Of a stretch of 64,000 bases of DNA, positions 54,759-63,165 are shown one piece after another (position 1 is the stretch's first letter; the number at the start of each line of letters is the position of its first letter). The notes under the pieces were generated by a model, which searched no databases, was not told where the DNA came from, and saw only the letters and a list, made by a program, of their open reading frames with translations. The stretch is taken from the NCBI GenBank assembly GCA_922989275.2, contig OV277859.1:36809501-36873500 (forward strand). Reading direction: 5' to 3'. Made by a program: the position numbers and the translations under genes. This DNA comes from Gari tellinella (Eukaryota; Mollusca; Bivalvia; Cardiida; Psammobiidae).

Positions 54759-55304
54759 TTAAAGGGACTCGCAACCGGATGGTGTACTTGTAAAAATAAA
54801 ATAAAATACTCAAATAAAAGCAAATTTGTGGCATTATTTGGCTTCTGACATTAAAAAAATATGATCAGTCCAAAAAAAGTCTCAAGAATCGTCACCGAAT
54901 CTTAGATTTTTAGATATTTTCCATCGTTTTTCTATACCGACTAGTAGACGGTATAGTTGTTGTTGTTGCTTCTCTACACGGGCTCAGACATAAACCCGAG
55001 CCGAATTGTGAAGTTGTATGCACTTTCGATCGCTACACATTGAAATACGTTAAATCGATCCGTGATAAACGGATAGTTCCGTGGCCCATTGGTCTAAGCG
55101 GTTTCCCCTATTTTGCCTTCTGTCCGCCAATGCGGGGCCCCGGGTTCGAATCCCACCAGAGACCAATATTTTTTTTTATTGAAATACATTTTTTTTAAAC
55201 AGAATTTCTTATCCTAAACTAATTCTTTACCATTTATATAAGCGTTTGACACATATTTACAAATTACTATTTTTAATGCACCATCTGGTTGCGAGTCGCT
55301 TTAA
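54759..55304 (+). mobile_element. Family P element, copy 3, nested in D
   Basis: TTAA at 54759-54762 and 55301-55304; inverted ends AGGGACTCGCAACCGGATGG and CCATCTGGTTGCGAGTCGCT; 546 bp, closely similar to copy 1 throughout. Confidence 0.9.
55075..55165 (+). tRNA. tRNA-like Pol III unit, copy 3
   Basis: GTGGCCCATTGGTCTAAGCG A-box region at 55081-55100, GGTTCGAATCC B box at 55143-55153, T-run from 55170. Differs from copy 1 at only a few positions (GTGGCCC for GTGGTCC, ATTTTGCC for AGTTTGCC, TGCGGGG for TGCCGGG). Confidence 0.45.
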
Positions 55305-55675
55305 GCTTCAATGTGATATAATATGGAAACTATTTCTTGACAGATTAAATTGAAACTATTTTCTTAGTGGAATAATGAATGAAATGCGCAAAAAGGCGCT
55401 TCTATAGGGGAACGGGTTAAATCAGAGCGCTCATATCGACCCCTCTGACAGGTGTATTTACTGTTTGTAATTGTGCAACATATTGAATAAACACAGCTCT
55501 GAATAGTTATATCATTGAAATTGACTGGAGGAACTGGAATAGTCCATTTGAAGTTTCAGGGATCAATACGTTAACGCTTTTGTTATCATCAAATAACATT
55601 CTGCTTCAAAAACGGAAATCTGTTACAAAATGTTTGTAGCCAAATCAGCCACTGAAGAAGTCGTTCACTGGCTCC

Positions 55676-55808
55676 GGGGTTATAAAGCGTTTATTTGAGT
55701 CTGAGTGTGTTCCCTAGCATTTGATTGGTCAGATTTGAGCCTAGGCTCAAATCTGACCAATCAAATGCTTGGGAACGAGTTTAGACTCGATCAAAATCTT
55801 TATAACCT
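55676..55808. mobile_element. Family O palindrome, best copy
   Basis: Perfect central stem 55716-55742 / 55743-55769 (AGCATTTGATTGGTCAGATT ...; centre GAGCCTAGGCTC). Outer GGTTATAAAG / CTTTATAACC pair as well. Total about 65 bp per arm. An F-type core fragment precedes it at 55424-55475. Confidence 0.8.
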
Positions 55809-56078
55809 CGCAGTATGGTATTGGTTCCAAACTGTTCGATTGTAGTTTTGCTTAAAACAAGTTGTCAACATTCTAACATGATATCAATATCTACAACTTC
55901 TTTTCTTGCGCCTAGGTCTCTATATATATTTGACTGATATATAATAGGGTTTCTCCACTATATGGCAGAGATGATTGCTTCTATTGTGTCTGTCAGCAGG
56001 ATTAATTAAATATATGTAGAAGTGTTTACACAAGATGACCTTGAATAGCCTATAAAAATATATCTCTTTCAAGTACAT

Positions 56079-56258
56079 TAACAGAGGAGACTCCATTATT
56101 CTTCCCCGTTTAGACACAAACGGAACGCAAACGCATTGCAATAAAATGTTAAAAAATAAAACCCGGCGTCTGTTCTAGATAAAAAACTGTTTGCATGGAA
56201 AATAATAGTTTTCGCATAAACGTGTTTATTGAGAAAGAATAACGTCTTCTCTACTGAA
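56079..56258 (-). mobile_element. Family A MITE, left hairpin arm lost
   Basis: TAACAGAGGAGACTCCATTA at the left, ACGTCTTCTCTACTG at the right. At 56161 the sequence jumps into CCCGGCGTCTGTTCTAGAT. Confidence 0.72.
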
Positions 56259-56303
56259 ACATTGCAAACAATCTATACCCCCGGGGCTGCTGCATTAGAG
56301 ATG

Positions 56304-56636
56304 TACAGTGCTCACTCTCTACAACGGCCCTCCCAACAACGACTCCCTCCAAACAACGCCACCTGTCGCAGTTCCACAAACAAGACATTTATGTCCGAAC
56401 TTTTCATGGCTGCAAAACCGTCTGCTTAAAATTGTCGTCTGCTGTTTTTCTCAAAGTTACATAATAGACATTTTGATAGAAAAAATAATTAATGACGAGT
56501 GACAAACAGCTTGAATCCAGATCAGACGCCGCGTTACGCAAATGTAAGCCAATTAACCTCCCTACAACGACTCCCTCCGAACAACGCACATAATGTTTGT
56601 CTCCCATTGGATGTCGTTGTAGAGAGGGAACGCTAT
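56304..56636. mobile_element. Family G MITE, right hairpin arm lost
   Basis: TACAGTGCTCACTCTCTACA to GTAGAGAGGGAACGCTATA. Left core 1 arm 56513-56538 (CAAACAGCTTGAATCCAGAT), then GCGTTACGCAAATGTAAGCC: the right arm is gone from the apex outward. CGACTCCCTCC words as in other G copies. Confidence 0.83.
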
Positions 56637-56640
56637 ATGT

Positions 56641-56735
56641 ACTATTTCTTAATGTATAAAATGGTACCCTTTTCTCAGTGGAGGAATTAATTAACTGCAT
56701 GAAAAGGTGCAATGTAATTATGGAGTATAGGGTTA
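56641..56735 (+). mobile_element. Family D half element
   Basis: CTTTTCTCAGTGGAGGAATT and AGTATAGGGTTAA match the D end; no core 2. Confidence 0.5.
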
Positions 56736-56965
56736 AGAATAACATTACTGATAAGTCAACTTCAACGTGTGGAGACACTGATTGCATGCGTATAATCTGA
56801 CTTTAATCTGTTTGAAAATTGGTATCAGTTATTTGGAAATATAAGCAATTTGTTTGGAAAATATTACGTTTACTCGTGCATGAGGTGAAGTCTGCTTTCT
56901 CTGAATTCGATGGCGTAAATAAGTTAGATTTAAATGAATGGTTTACTGGTAAGAATCGATTTTGA

Positions 56966-57166
56966 TACAGTCGAATCTGGATAACCGTCGAAATATTTTC
57001 AGTCTAACCCGAACACAATTTGCAAAGTGTACCCATTTGTCTAGTTGAATTTCGATATCTCGAGCACAACCGTATCGTAAATTTAAAACGCAGCTAAGCC
57101 ACGATTTCACTTTGATTAAGGTGAAGTTCAACTTAATGGAGTTCGAATTATTGAGGGTCGATTGTA
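56966..57166. mobile_element. Family I MITE
   Basis: TACAGTCGAATCTGGATAAC to GGGTCGATTGTA, TA both sides; a second TCGATATCTCGAGCAC word lies at 57050 and the AACGCAGCTAAGCCACG hairpin at 57088. Confidence 0.72.
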
Positions 57167-57485
57167 TTATATGTTGTTTTGACATAATGGTTATTTTCGG
57201 TATTTCAAGAAGAATCGCATGCCCATATATTTCACTTTAGGTGTAAGTTTAAGCTATACGTCATTTCAGTGAGAAACAACAGAATCGGAGAAAATGTCAA
57301 AATCAATGAATTCTCTAATTTTGTCTGAATTTGTCGCTTGGTAACGCTCTTAGGAATACATGTATACTGGTTTGTCAATGCTATCGTTTGCTATAAATTA
57401 CCGTCTGCTAAGGAAATGCATTATTTTAGTACTCAACTGTCTGATGTACTCCTTACGTCTCTATGGGCAAACAAACAAAAGAAGC
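57167..57485. other. Unassigned stretch
   Basis: No supported feature. Confidence 0.4.
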
Positions 57486-57715
57486 TACAGTGGAGAAAAC
57501 GTTATTTTTCCTAATAAACGCGTTTACGCTAGAACTATAATTTCCATTGCAAACAGTTTGGTGTCAGATCAGACGCCGGGTAACCCGGCGTCTGATCAGG
57601 CTCCAAACTGTTTGCCACTCAGTTTAAAATGAGTCGTCAAATTGTCCATTTTAATGCACTGCGTTTGCGTTTCGTTTGCGTTTAAACGGGAAAGAATAAC
57701 GTTTTCTCCACTGTA
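57486..57715 (+). mobile_element. Family A MITE, 230 bp
   Basis: TACAGTGGAGAAAACGTTAT to ACGTTTTCTCCACTGTA. Core 1 hairpin 57549-57615, apex GCCGGGTAACCCGGC. About 20 bp of the right interior is missing. Confidence 0.91.
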
Positions 57716-57940
57716 TAATAAAACTGATTGGCAATTACTTCGGGGAAGGCTTTTTTTCCATTCCAAATTAACGCGTTCTGCTATAACTTTTGCCTATTTC
57801 AAACATGCAAGATCCACAAAAGTCGTCGAGTAACTCAACGTTTTGTCAGACCCCAAACTATTGATACACAGATTACAAATGAATAGTCGACAGTTTCCAG
57901 ACAGGCTGTAATTTTTTTCTAGTTTCGAATGCAAAGCAAG

Positions 57941-58150
57941 TACAGTAAAACCTCTCTATTACGACCACTAAATTATGTTAATTATTAGGGTGTTTACGAT
58001 AGGTGACCGCATAAAGCAAGGTGACAGTGAAACAGAAAGCTCCTTAAGGAGCTTTCTGTTTCACTGTCACCTTGCTTTAAGCTGTCACCTGTCTATTAAA
58101 CAATCAATTAGCCTTCGTTTTAGTGGTCGCAATAGAGGGGTTTTACTGTA
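57941..58150. mobile_element. Family B MITE, 210 bp, best copy
   Basis: TACAGTAAAACCTCTCTATT to GAGGGGTTTTACTGTA. Core 2 hairpin 58001-58090: AGGTGACCGCATAAAGCAAG, apex AAGCTCCTTAAGGAGCTT, nearly perfect over 90 nt. Confidence 0.93.
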
Positions 58151-58153
58151 CAT

Positions 58154-58358
58154 GTAAGTGGAGAAAAACACAAAACTTTTTGAAAATGTTAGAGACTTGT
58201 TTTAATCTTAGTGGAAAACAGCTGGAGCATGATCAGACACCGGGTTACCCAGCGTCTGATCAGGCCCCAAGCTGTTTGAGATGGGCAGAAGAGATGTTTA
58301 GAAATTTTAGTAAAAGAGATTACATGTATGGAGAAAGAACAATGTCTTTCGCACTGTA
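58154..58358 (-). mobile_element. Family A variant
   Basis: TAAGTGGAGAAAAACACAAA to ATGTCTTTCGCACTGTA. Core 1 hairpin 58215-58278 has matched changes at the outer stem (CAGCTGG / CCAAGCTG). Confidence 0.72.
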
Positions 58359-58432
58359 ATAAGAAAGATTAGTTGCCTCGGTTGTTTCACTGAATTAATT
58401 CCACGTCAATACCCTGTTAACTGGGAACAAAA

Positions 58433-58682
58433 TACAGTGGGAAAGACGTATGTACTCCTTTTTACAGGCAATCGAAACGCAAACCAAATGCATTACAATG
58501 TAGAAAAGGACAACATTTGGACAAATCCGACTGCTTAAATTCCTATGAGTGGCAAACAAATTGGAACTTGGTCAGACACCAGGCTACGCAACGTCTGATC
58601 TAGTTCTAAACTGTTTGTAATGGAAATATTAGTTTTAGCGTAAATGCGATAATTGGGAAAGAATAACGTATTATCCACTGTA
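58433..58682 (-). mobile_element. Family A MITE, diverged, 250 bp
   Basis: TACAGTGGGAAAGACGTATG to ACGTATTATCCACTGTA. Core 1 hairpin 58553-58617 (CAAACAAATTGGAACTTGGT ... CTAGTTCTAAACTG). Confidence 0.85.
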
Positions 58683-58786
58683 AATATCAAGGGATTCATT
58701 TTGTGATTTGCCGTCAGCTTCTCGGTGTCTGGTCTCGATACGAAATGGAATGTTTAATCCTCGATAAGTACTCTAAGTTAGAAACT

Positions 58787-58978
58787 GTGTAGAAATATTC
58801 TTTCCCAATAAACGCGTTTACGCTAAACCTATTATTTCCAGTGCAAAGCAGTATAGAGTCTATATATTAACATAAATAGTCAGACTTGTTGAAAAGTTGT
58901 CCTTTTCTACGTTTTATTGCAATGTGATTGCGTTTCGTTAGCGTTTAAACGGGAAATATTAAGGTTTTCTCCACTGTA
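58787..58978 (+). mobile_element. Family A MITE without hairpin
   Basis: TATTCTTTCCCAATAAACGC at the left (outer end decayed) to GGTTTTCTCCACTGTA. Core is absent: CCAGTGCAAAGCAGTATAGA at 58838-58857. Confidence 0.75.
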
Positions 58979-59082
58979 CATCCTTCCCACTGTTACGAGC
59001 CTGAACATGATACATTTTCATGTTTTTATTTTTAATAGAGATAATAGAAAAAGTATCTAAACTATTTAGCAGACGATACGTA

Positions 59083-59208
59083 GTGGCAAACCGTTTGGAG
59101 CCTGATCAGACGCCGGGTTACCAAACTGGCCCCAAACTGTTTGCAATGGAAATAATAGTTTAAGCGTAAGCACGTTTATTGGGACAGAAAAACGCTTTTC
59201 CACTGTTA
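59083..59208 (-). mobile_element. Family A right half with damaged core
   Basis: Core at 59086-59144 runs GAGCCTGATCAGACGCCGGG, then TTACCAAACTGGCCCC: the right inner arm is lost. Ends CGCTTTTCCACTGTTA, directly before a G element. Confidence 0.68.
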
Positions 59209-59209
59209 T

Positions 59210-59571
59210 TTCAGCGTTCCCTCTCTACAACGACATCCAATGGGGGACAAATAATATATGCGTTGTTCGGAGGGAGTCGTTATAGAGAGGGAAATCGGCT
59301 TAAATTTGCAAACAGCTTGAATCCAGATCAGACGCGGCGTCTGATCTGGATTCAAGCTGTTTGTTACTCGTTATTAATGGTTTTCTGTCAAAATGTCTAT
59401 TATATATCTTTGAGAAAAAACAGCAGACGACAAATTTAAACAGACAACATTGCAGTCGTGAATAGGTTGGACATAAATGTCCTGTTTGGGGAACAGCTGC
59501 AATGGTCGTTGTAAGGAGGGAATCGTTGTTGGGAGGGCCGTTGTAGAGAGGGAACACTGTATATCCTTATG
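59210..59571. mobile_element. Family G MITE with loop-free perfect hairpin
   Basis: CAGCGTTCCCTCTCTACAAC to GTTGTAGAGAGGGAACACTGTA. Core 1 at 59307-59361: 27-bp arms (CAAACAGCTTGAATCCAGAT ...) pair perfectly around a single G, the usual CGCGTTACGCG apex having been removed. GCAGACGACAAATTT follows. Confidence 0.88.
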
Positions 59572-59656
59572 CATAGATTATGTTTAAACCTTTTTTCCAT
59601 TGCAAACAGTTTGAATCTTCTCGATCAGACGCCAATTTTATTGTTATGGTTTTGCC

Positions 59657-59908
59657 TTAACCCTTTACCTTATAGAAGCGCCTTTTAGCGCATTCCGTTT
59701 AATCCTCCGCGGAAGAAAATAATTCCAATATGTATAGTCATGAATATGTATCAGAAGAAATATTTTCTTAAATCTAGCAGGTGGTTAATTAAAGCAGGCT
59801 GAAAGTAAAGCAGAATGCGCCTTAGGGCGCATTCTGCTTTACTTTCAACCTGCTTTAAGTAGTCACCTATTTTCAAAACTAGAAACAGGTTATGGGGTAA
59901 AGGGTTAA
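59657..59908 (+). mobile_element. Family D MITE, 252 bp
   Basis: TTAACCCTTTACCTTATAGA to TATGGGGTAAAGGGTTAA. Core 2 hairpin 59787-59858, apex GAATGCGCCTTAGGGCGCATT. An isolated core 1 arm precedes it at 59600-59640. Confidence 0.91.
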
Positions 59909-60570
59909 GTTTCATTTAAATATGTCTTCCTCACTGTGACTCTGCGTTTATTTATATTGTAAAGGTTAGTTACATGTATGACTTGCTGTGTACATTTAGG
60001 ATGCAGCTGAACAATAATTCAAAATGTATAATATAACCTTCTGTTGCCTAACATAAAGTGACATAGACAGATTGTTCCAGACGGTATTGATCAAGCTTTA
60101 TATACTGCAATTCTTAGTTTAAATAGCATACATGTACATGGTATAGGCTTGCAGTGAATAACATGTTTTATTTATGCTTTTCGGTGGATTACCACGAAAT
60201 AGCAGTGGATTATCACTTTATAATTTCACTGCTTTAAGCAGTGGGATTATCGCCACGCGCGCTTTTATTATGAATTTTCCCCGTAGGACTCCCCAAGAAT
60301 CGTAGTCAATCGTCTCTTATCGTTAAATTCCGGCAGTCCGATTTGTCGCGAACCACTCAACGGAAGAACACGAATCCAAAATCGGAAGCAACGACGTAAT
60401 TCGGATGACGTCAAATCAATAAATCAGTGACGTCATCGTACGGGAAACTGTTTCGAAAATATGTTCGATATAAACTTGGGGCTCAACACGGGGTAAATCA
60501 TGTACTTTCGCTTTCACAAATGTCGAACAATTTCGTTTAAAAAGTGGCTTAAAAGCATAAATAAATAGAA
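59909..60570. other. Unassigned; small hairpin and paired TGACGTCA
   Basis: Perfect CACTGCTT/AAGCAGTG at 60227-60243. TGACGTCA (the CRE palindrome) occurs at 60406-60413 and 60428-60435, 22 bp apart, in a locally more GC-rich patch. No frame or other promoter element seen. Confidence 0.4.
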
Positions 60571-60729
60571 TAATTGTATTTTTTTCAGTATAAGATCGAA
60601 TTTAATCCATTGAGTGAACACCAGACTGATATATTTTCACTCGTGGCTTCGCCACTCGTGAAAATATAACGTCTGATGTTCTCTCAATGGATTAAATTTC
60701 TATCTTATACTGAAAAAAAACCCCAATTA
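60571..60729. repeat. Large palindrome, about 75-bp arms
   Basis: TTTCAGTATAAGATCGAATT ... pairs with ATTTCTATCTTATACTGAAA; centre GTGGC TTC GCCAC. Outermost TAATTG / CAATTA also pair. Resembles neither core. Confidence 0.85.
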
Positions 60730-60739
60730 TCCTCTAGAT

Positions 60740-60930
60740 ATCCCTTCCAATTAAAATGTAAACGAAATGCGAACACTAGTCAATGAAATGTAGAACAGTA
60801 TAACCTTTTTGAAATGTCTGACGATTTATTTTGATCTGAGTAGCAAATAGTTAGGAGCCTTACCCTGTCGATATAAACGTTTTTAGCATAAACACTTTTA
60901 TTGGGAATAATAATTTCCGCTTTGCTGTAC
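60740..60930 (-). mobile_element. Family A relic without hairpin
   Basis: AATGTAAACGAAATGCGAAC and GAAATGTAGAACAGTATAAC at the left; ends ATTTCCGCTTTGCTGTA. Only CAAATAGTTAGGAGCC remains of core 1. Confidence 0.58.
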
Positions 60931-61041
60931 TAAATATGTTTTAGATACTTTGAATCACGACCCGACCCCGAGATTCTCTTTGCTTGGAGAGGATTAAAAC
61001 TGATTTTATATCCCAACCTACAGTAAAGCTGTCACATTAGG

Positions 61042-61257
61042 ACACAGTGAAGAAAACATCAATATTTCCCGTTTAAACGCAATCTCATTGCAATAAAATG
61101 TAGAAAATGGCAACTTTTTGACAATTTGACTTTTCATTTTAATCCGAGTGGTAAACAGTTTGGAGTCTAATCAGACGCGGGAACTCAGACACCGGGTTCC
61201 CAAACTGTTTACACTGGAAATTATGCATTTATTAGGAAAGAATAACGACTACTTTAC
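61042..61257 (-). mobile_element. Family A MITE, core disrupted
   Basis: ACACAGTGAAGAAAACATCA at the left; ends ATAACGACTACTTTAC. Core 61152-61211 has outer arms, but the centre reads GCGGGAACTCAGACACCGGG. A further decayed A fragment lies at 61345-61440 (AACGGTTTGTAGCCTATCAG). Confidence 0.68.
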
Positions 61258-61550
61258 GCCAGCAATATTTTTATTGTGTACAGTATAAGTGATATGCTAT
61301 TCATGTACACCAGTCAATGCATTCTTAATTTCTGATGGTCAAGAAGACATTCTTCTTTCCCATTCGAAAATACTTATAAAAACGGTTTGTAGCCTATCAG
61401 ATTAACCCGGCGTTTTTCTCCCAGGAACTGATGACACCTTGCGTGTTTTCAGTCTAAATGAACCAAAATATAAAAATACGCAATTTTGTGATGCTGAAGT
61501 ACAACTATATTAAAAGGTGATGCATATGTATTGAACACGTGATAGAAGAC

Positions 61551-61800
61551 TACAGTGGAGAATCTGTTATTCTTTCCCGATAAACGCGTTTACGCTAAAA
61601 CTATTTTTTCTTTTACAAACAGTTTGGAGCCAGATCAGACGCCGGGTAACCCGGCGTCTGATCAGGCTCCAAACTGTTTGCCACCAAGATAAACATGAAA
61701 TATCAGAATTGTCTAAAAGTTGTTCTTTTCTACGTTTTAGTGCTTTGCGTTTGCGTACGTTTGCGTTTAAACGGGAAAGAATAACAGAATCTCCACTGTA
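61551..61800 (+). mobile_element. Family A2 MITE, 250 bp, reference copy
   Basis: TACAGTGGAGAATCTGTTAT to AACAGAATCTCCACTGTA, TA on both sides. Core 1 hairpin 61616-61680: CAAACAGTTTGGAGCCAGAT, apex GCCGGGTAACCCGGC, one A/A mismatch. Confidence 0.94.
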
Positions 61801-61930
61801 TGCACAACATGATAAGTAGATGTCATGACTGACGCTGCTATTTATGGACCGTTAATCCCAGTGACTGTACAGCGTCAATAGTCATGCTGTTTGGATACGG
61901 AATATTGTAAAAACAAAATGTATGCATCAA

Positions 61931-62144
61931 TTAACCCTTAGCCTGCCACTCACGACTATAGCTCCATATGCAAACAGCTTGGATCCGGATGAGACGCCGA
62001 GTAACTCGGCGTCTCATCCAGATCCAAGCTGTTTGACACTCGGACAACATTTTCAGCAATTTTGAGCAACTTTGAAACACTTTGAAACTTGGAGCAGACG
62101 AGAAATATAGCAGACGACAATTTATTTGGCGGGCTAAGGGTTAA
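61931..62144. mobile_element. Family E MITE, 214 bp
   Basis: TTAACCCTTAGCCTGCC to GGCGGGCTAAGGGTTAA, 16/17 bp inverted ends. Core 1 hairpin 61971-62035 carries GATGAGAC / GTCTCATC where other copies have GATCAGAC / GTCTGATC. GCAGACGACAATTTAT inside. Confidence 0.92.
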
Positions 62145-62356
62145 TAATGAAAAAAATTCATTTCTAGCATCTCCCTTACATGTGACATGTACAAACATGT
62201 TGTTCTCTGCTGCGAAAGAAGCGATATCCCACCAGAGTCTGCAATGTTAGCGGGTGCATACTATTATGCAAGTTTTAGGTTTAAAAGGATTTTGACTATA
62301 CAGTATGCATGTTCTTGAAACTGTTTGGATGTTATAGGCCAAAGTGTGATTATATA

Positions 62357-62411
62357 CAAACACAGGGATCCTGACGAGACACTCGACGTCTCACCAGGAT
62401 CCCCACTGTTG
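62357..62411. repeat. Core 1 relic of the GAGAC type
   Basis: CAAACACAGGGATCCTGACG ... CACCAGGATCCCCACTGTT. Shares GAGAC / GTCTC with the E copy just upstream; GAAGACGACATATATAGCAG follows. Confidence 0.6.
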
Positions 62412-62646
62412 GATACTGCGGTCATTTATTGTGGGTGTTTCTTCCAAGGAAATTATTATCATTTTAAAACACTAGAAGACGACATATATAGCAGATAACA
62501 ATATTACTAAAACGTTTAAATAATAATGGAAACATTTGATACACTCAGTTACATGCACACGGCATACATGTAGAGCTAAAGCCGTTATGCTTTTGTATGT
62601 AAACGAAACTAAATGCATTCAGAAAGGCATTGAATATAGAAAATAC

Positions 62647-62874
62647 AGGGCTGCCATTTCTCAGGAATTTTCCTAAATCTCCGGATTTTTTTCTTGTAGA
62701 TGATAGCTTAAAGCAGGCTGAAAGTAAAGCTTTACTTCCAACCTGCTTTAAGCAACCACGTGCTTACAAAACTAGAAACAGACGATGGGGTAAAGGTACG
62801 ATTCGTAAAAATCGCACTTGAAAAATGCAAATTTTGAAATCTTAGGATTTTTCATGTCAACTTATGGCAGCCCT
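62647..62874 (+). mobile_element. Family U MITE with 7-8-bp target duplication, copy 1
   Basis: AGGGCTGCCAT and ATGGCAGCCCT are perfect inverted ends. Flanks GAAAATAC (62639-62646) and GAAAATAA (62875-62882) match at 7 of 8. Core 2 hairpin 62707-62752 lacks its usual GCAGAATGCGCC apex, leaving GTAAAGCTTTAC at the centre. Confidence 0.82.
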
Positions 62875-62945
62875 GAAAATAACAGTTAAAACGATACTAT
62901 TGAAAATGAAGTCAGCACTGTCATAGTATTTTACTTTTTTGCTTC

Positions 62946-63100
62946 TTAAACCCTTTACTCAATATATTGCCTGTTTCTAGTTTTGAATACAGGTTGAACT
63001 AAAAGCATGCTGAAATAAAAGCAAAATGCGCATTAAGGCATGACTGTATAAACTGGACCTATTTTCTTCAATGGCAGAATGAATTAAATGCGTTTAAATT
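62946..63100 (-). mobile_element. Family D relic
   Basis: TTAAACCCTTTACTCAATAT at the left; core 2 truncated (GCATGCTGAAATAAAAGCAA, AATGCGCATTAAGGC); ATTTTCTTCAATGGCAGAAT at the right; closing TTAA not seen. Confidence 0.6.
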
Positions 63101-63165
63101 TGCAATGATTGAAACAGAATAGTCTGTATGGTATATTCAGAATAAAGAGGATTACTCGTACATTG

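Larger units (their letters stand above)
54643..55420 (-). mobile_element. Family D MITE interrupted by P
   Basis: TTAGCCCTTTACCCCATAGC at the left, TATAGGGGAACGGGTTAA at the right. Core 2 hairpin starts at 54692 (CTTAATGCAGGTGGAAAGTA; apex GTGCCTTAAGGCAC). P sits in the TTAA of the terminal GCTTTAAGC of the stem. Confidence 0.85.
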
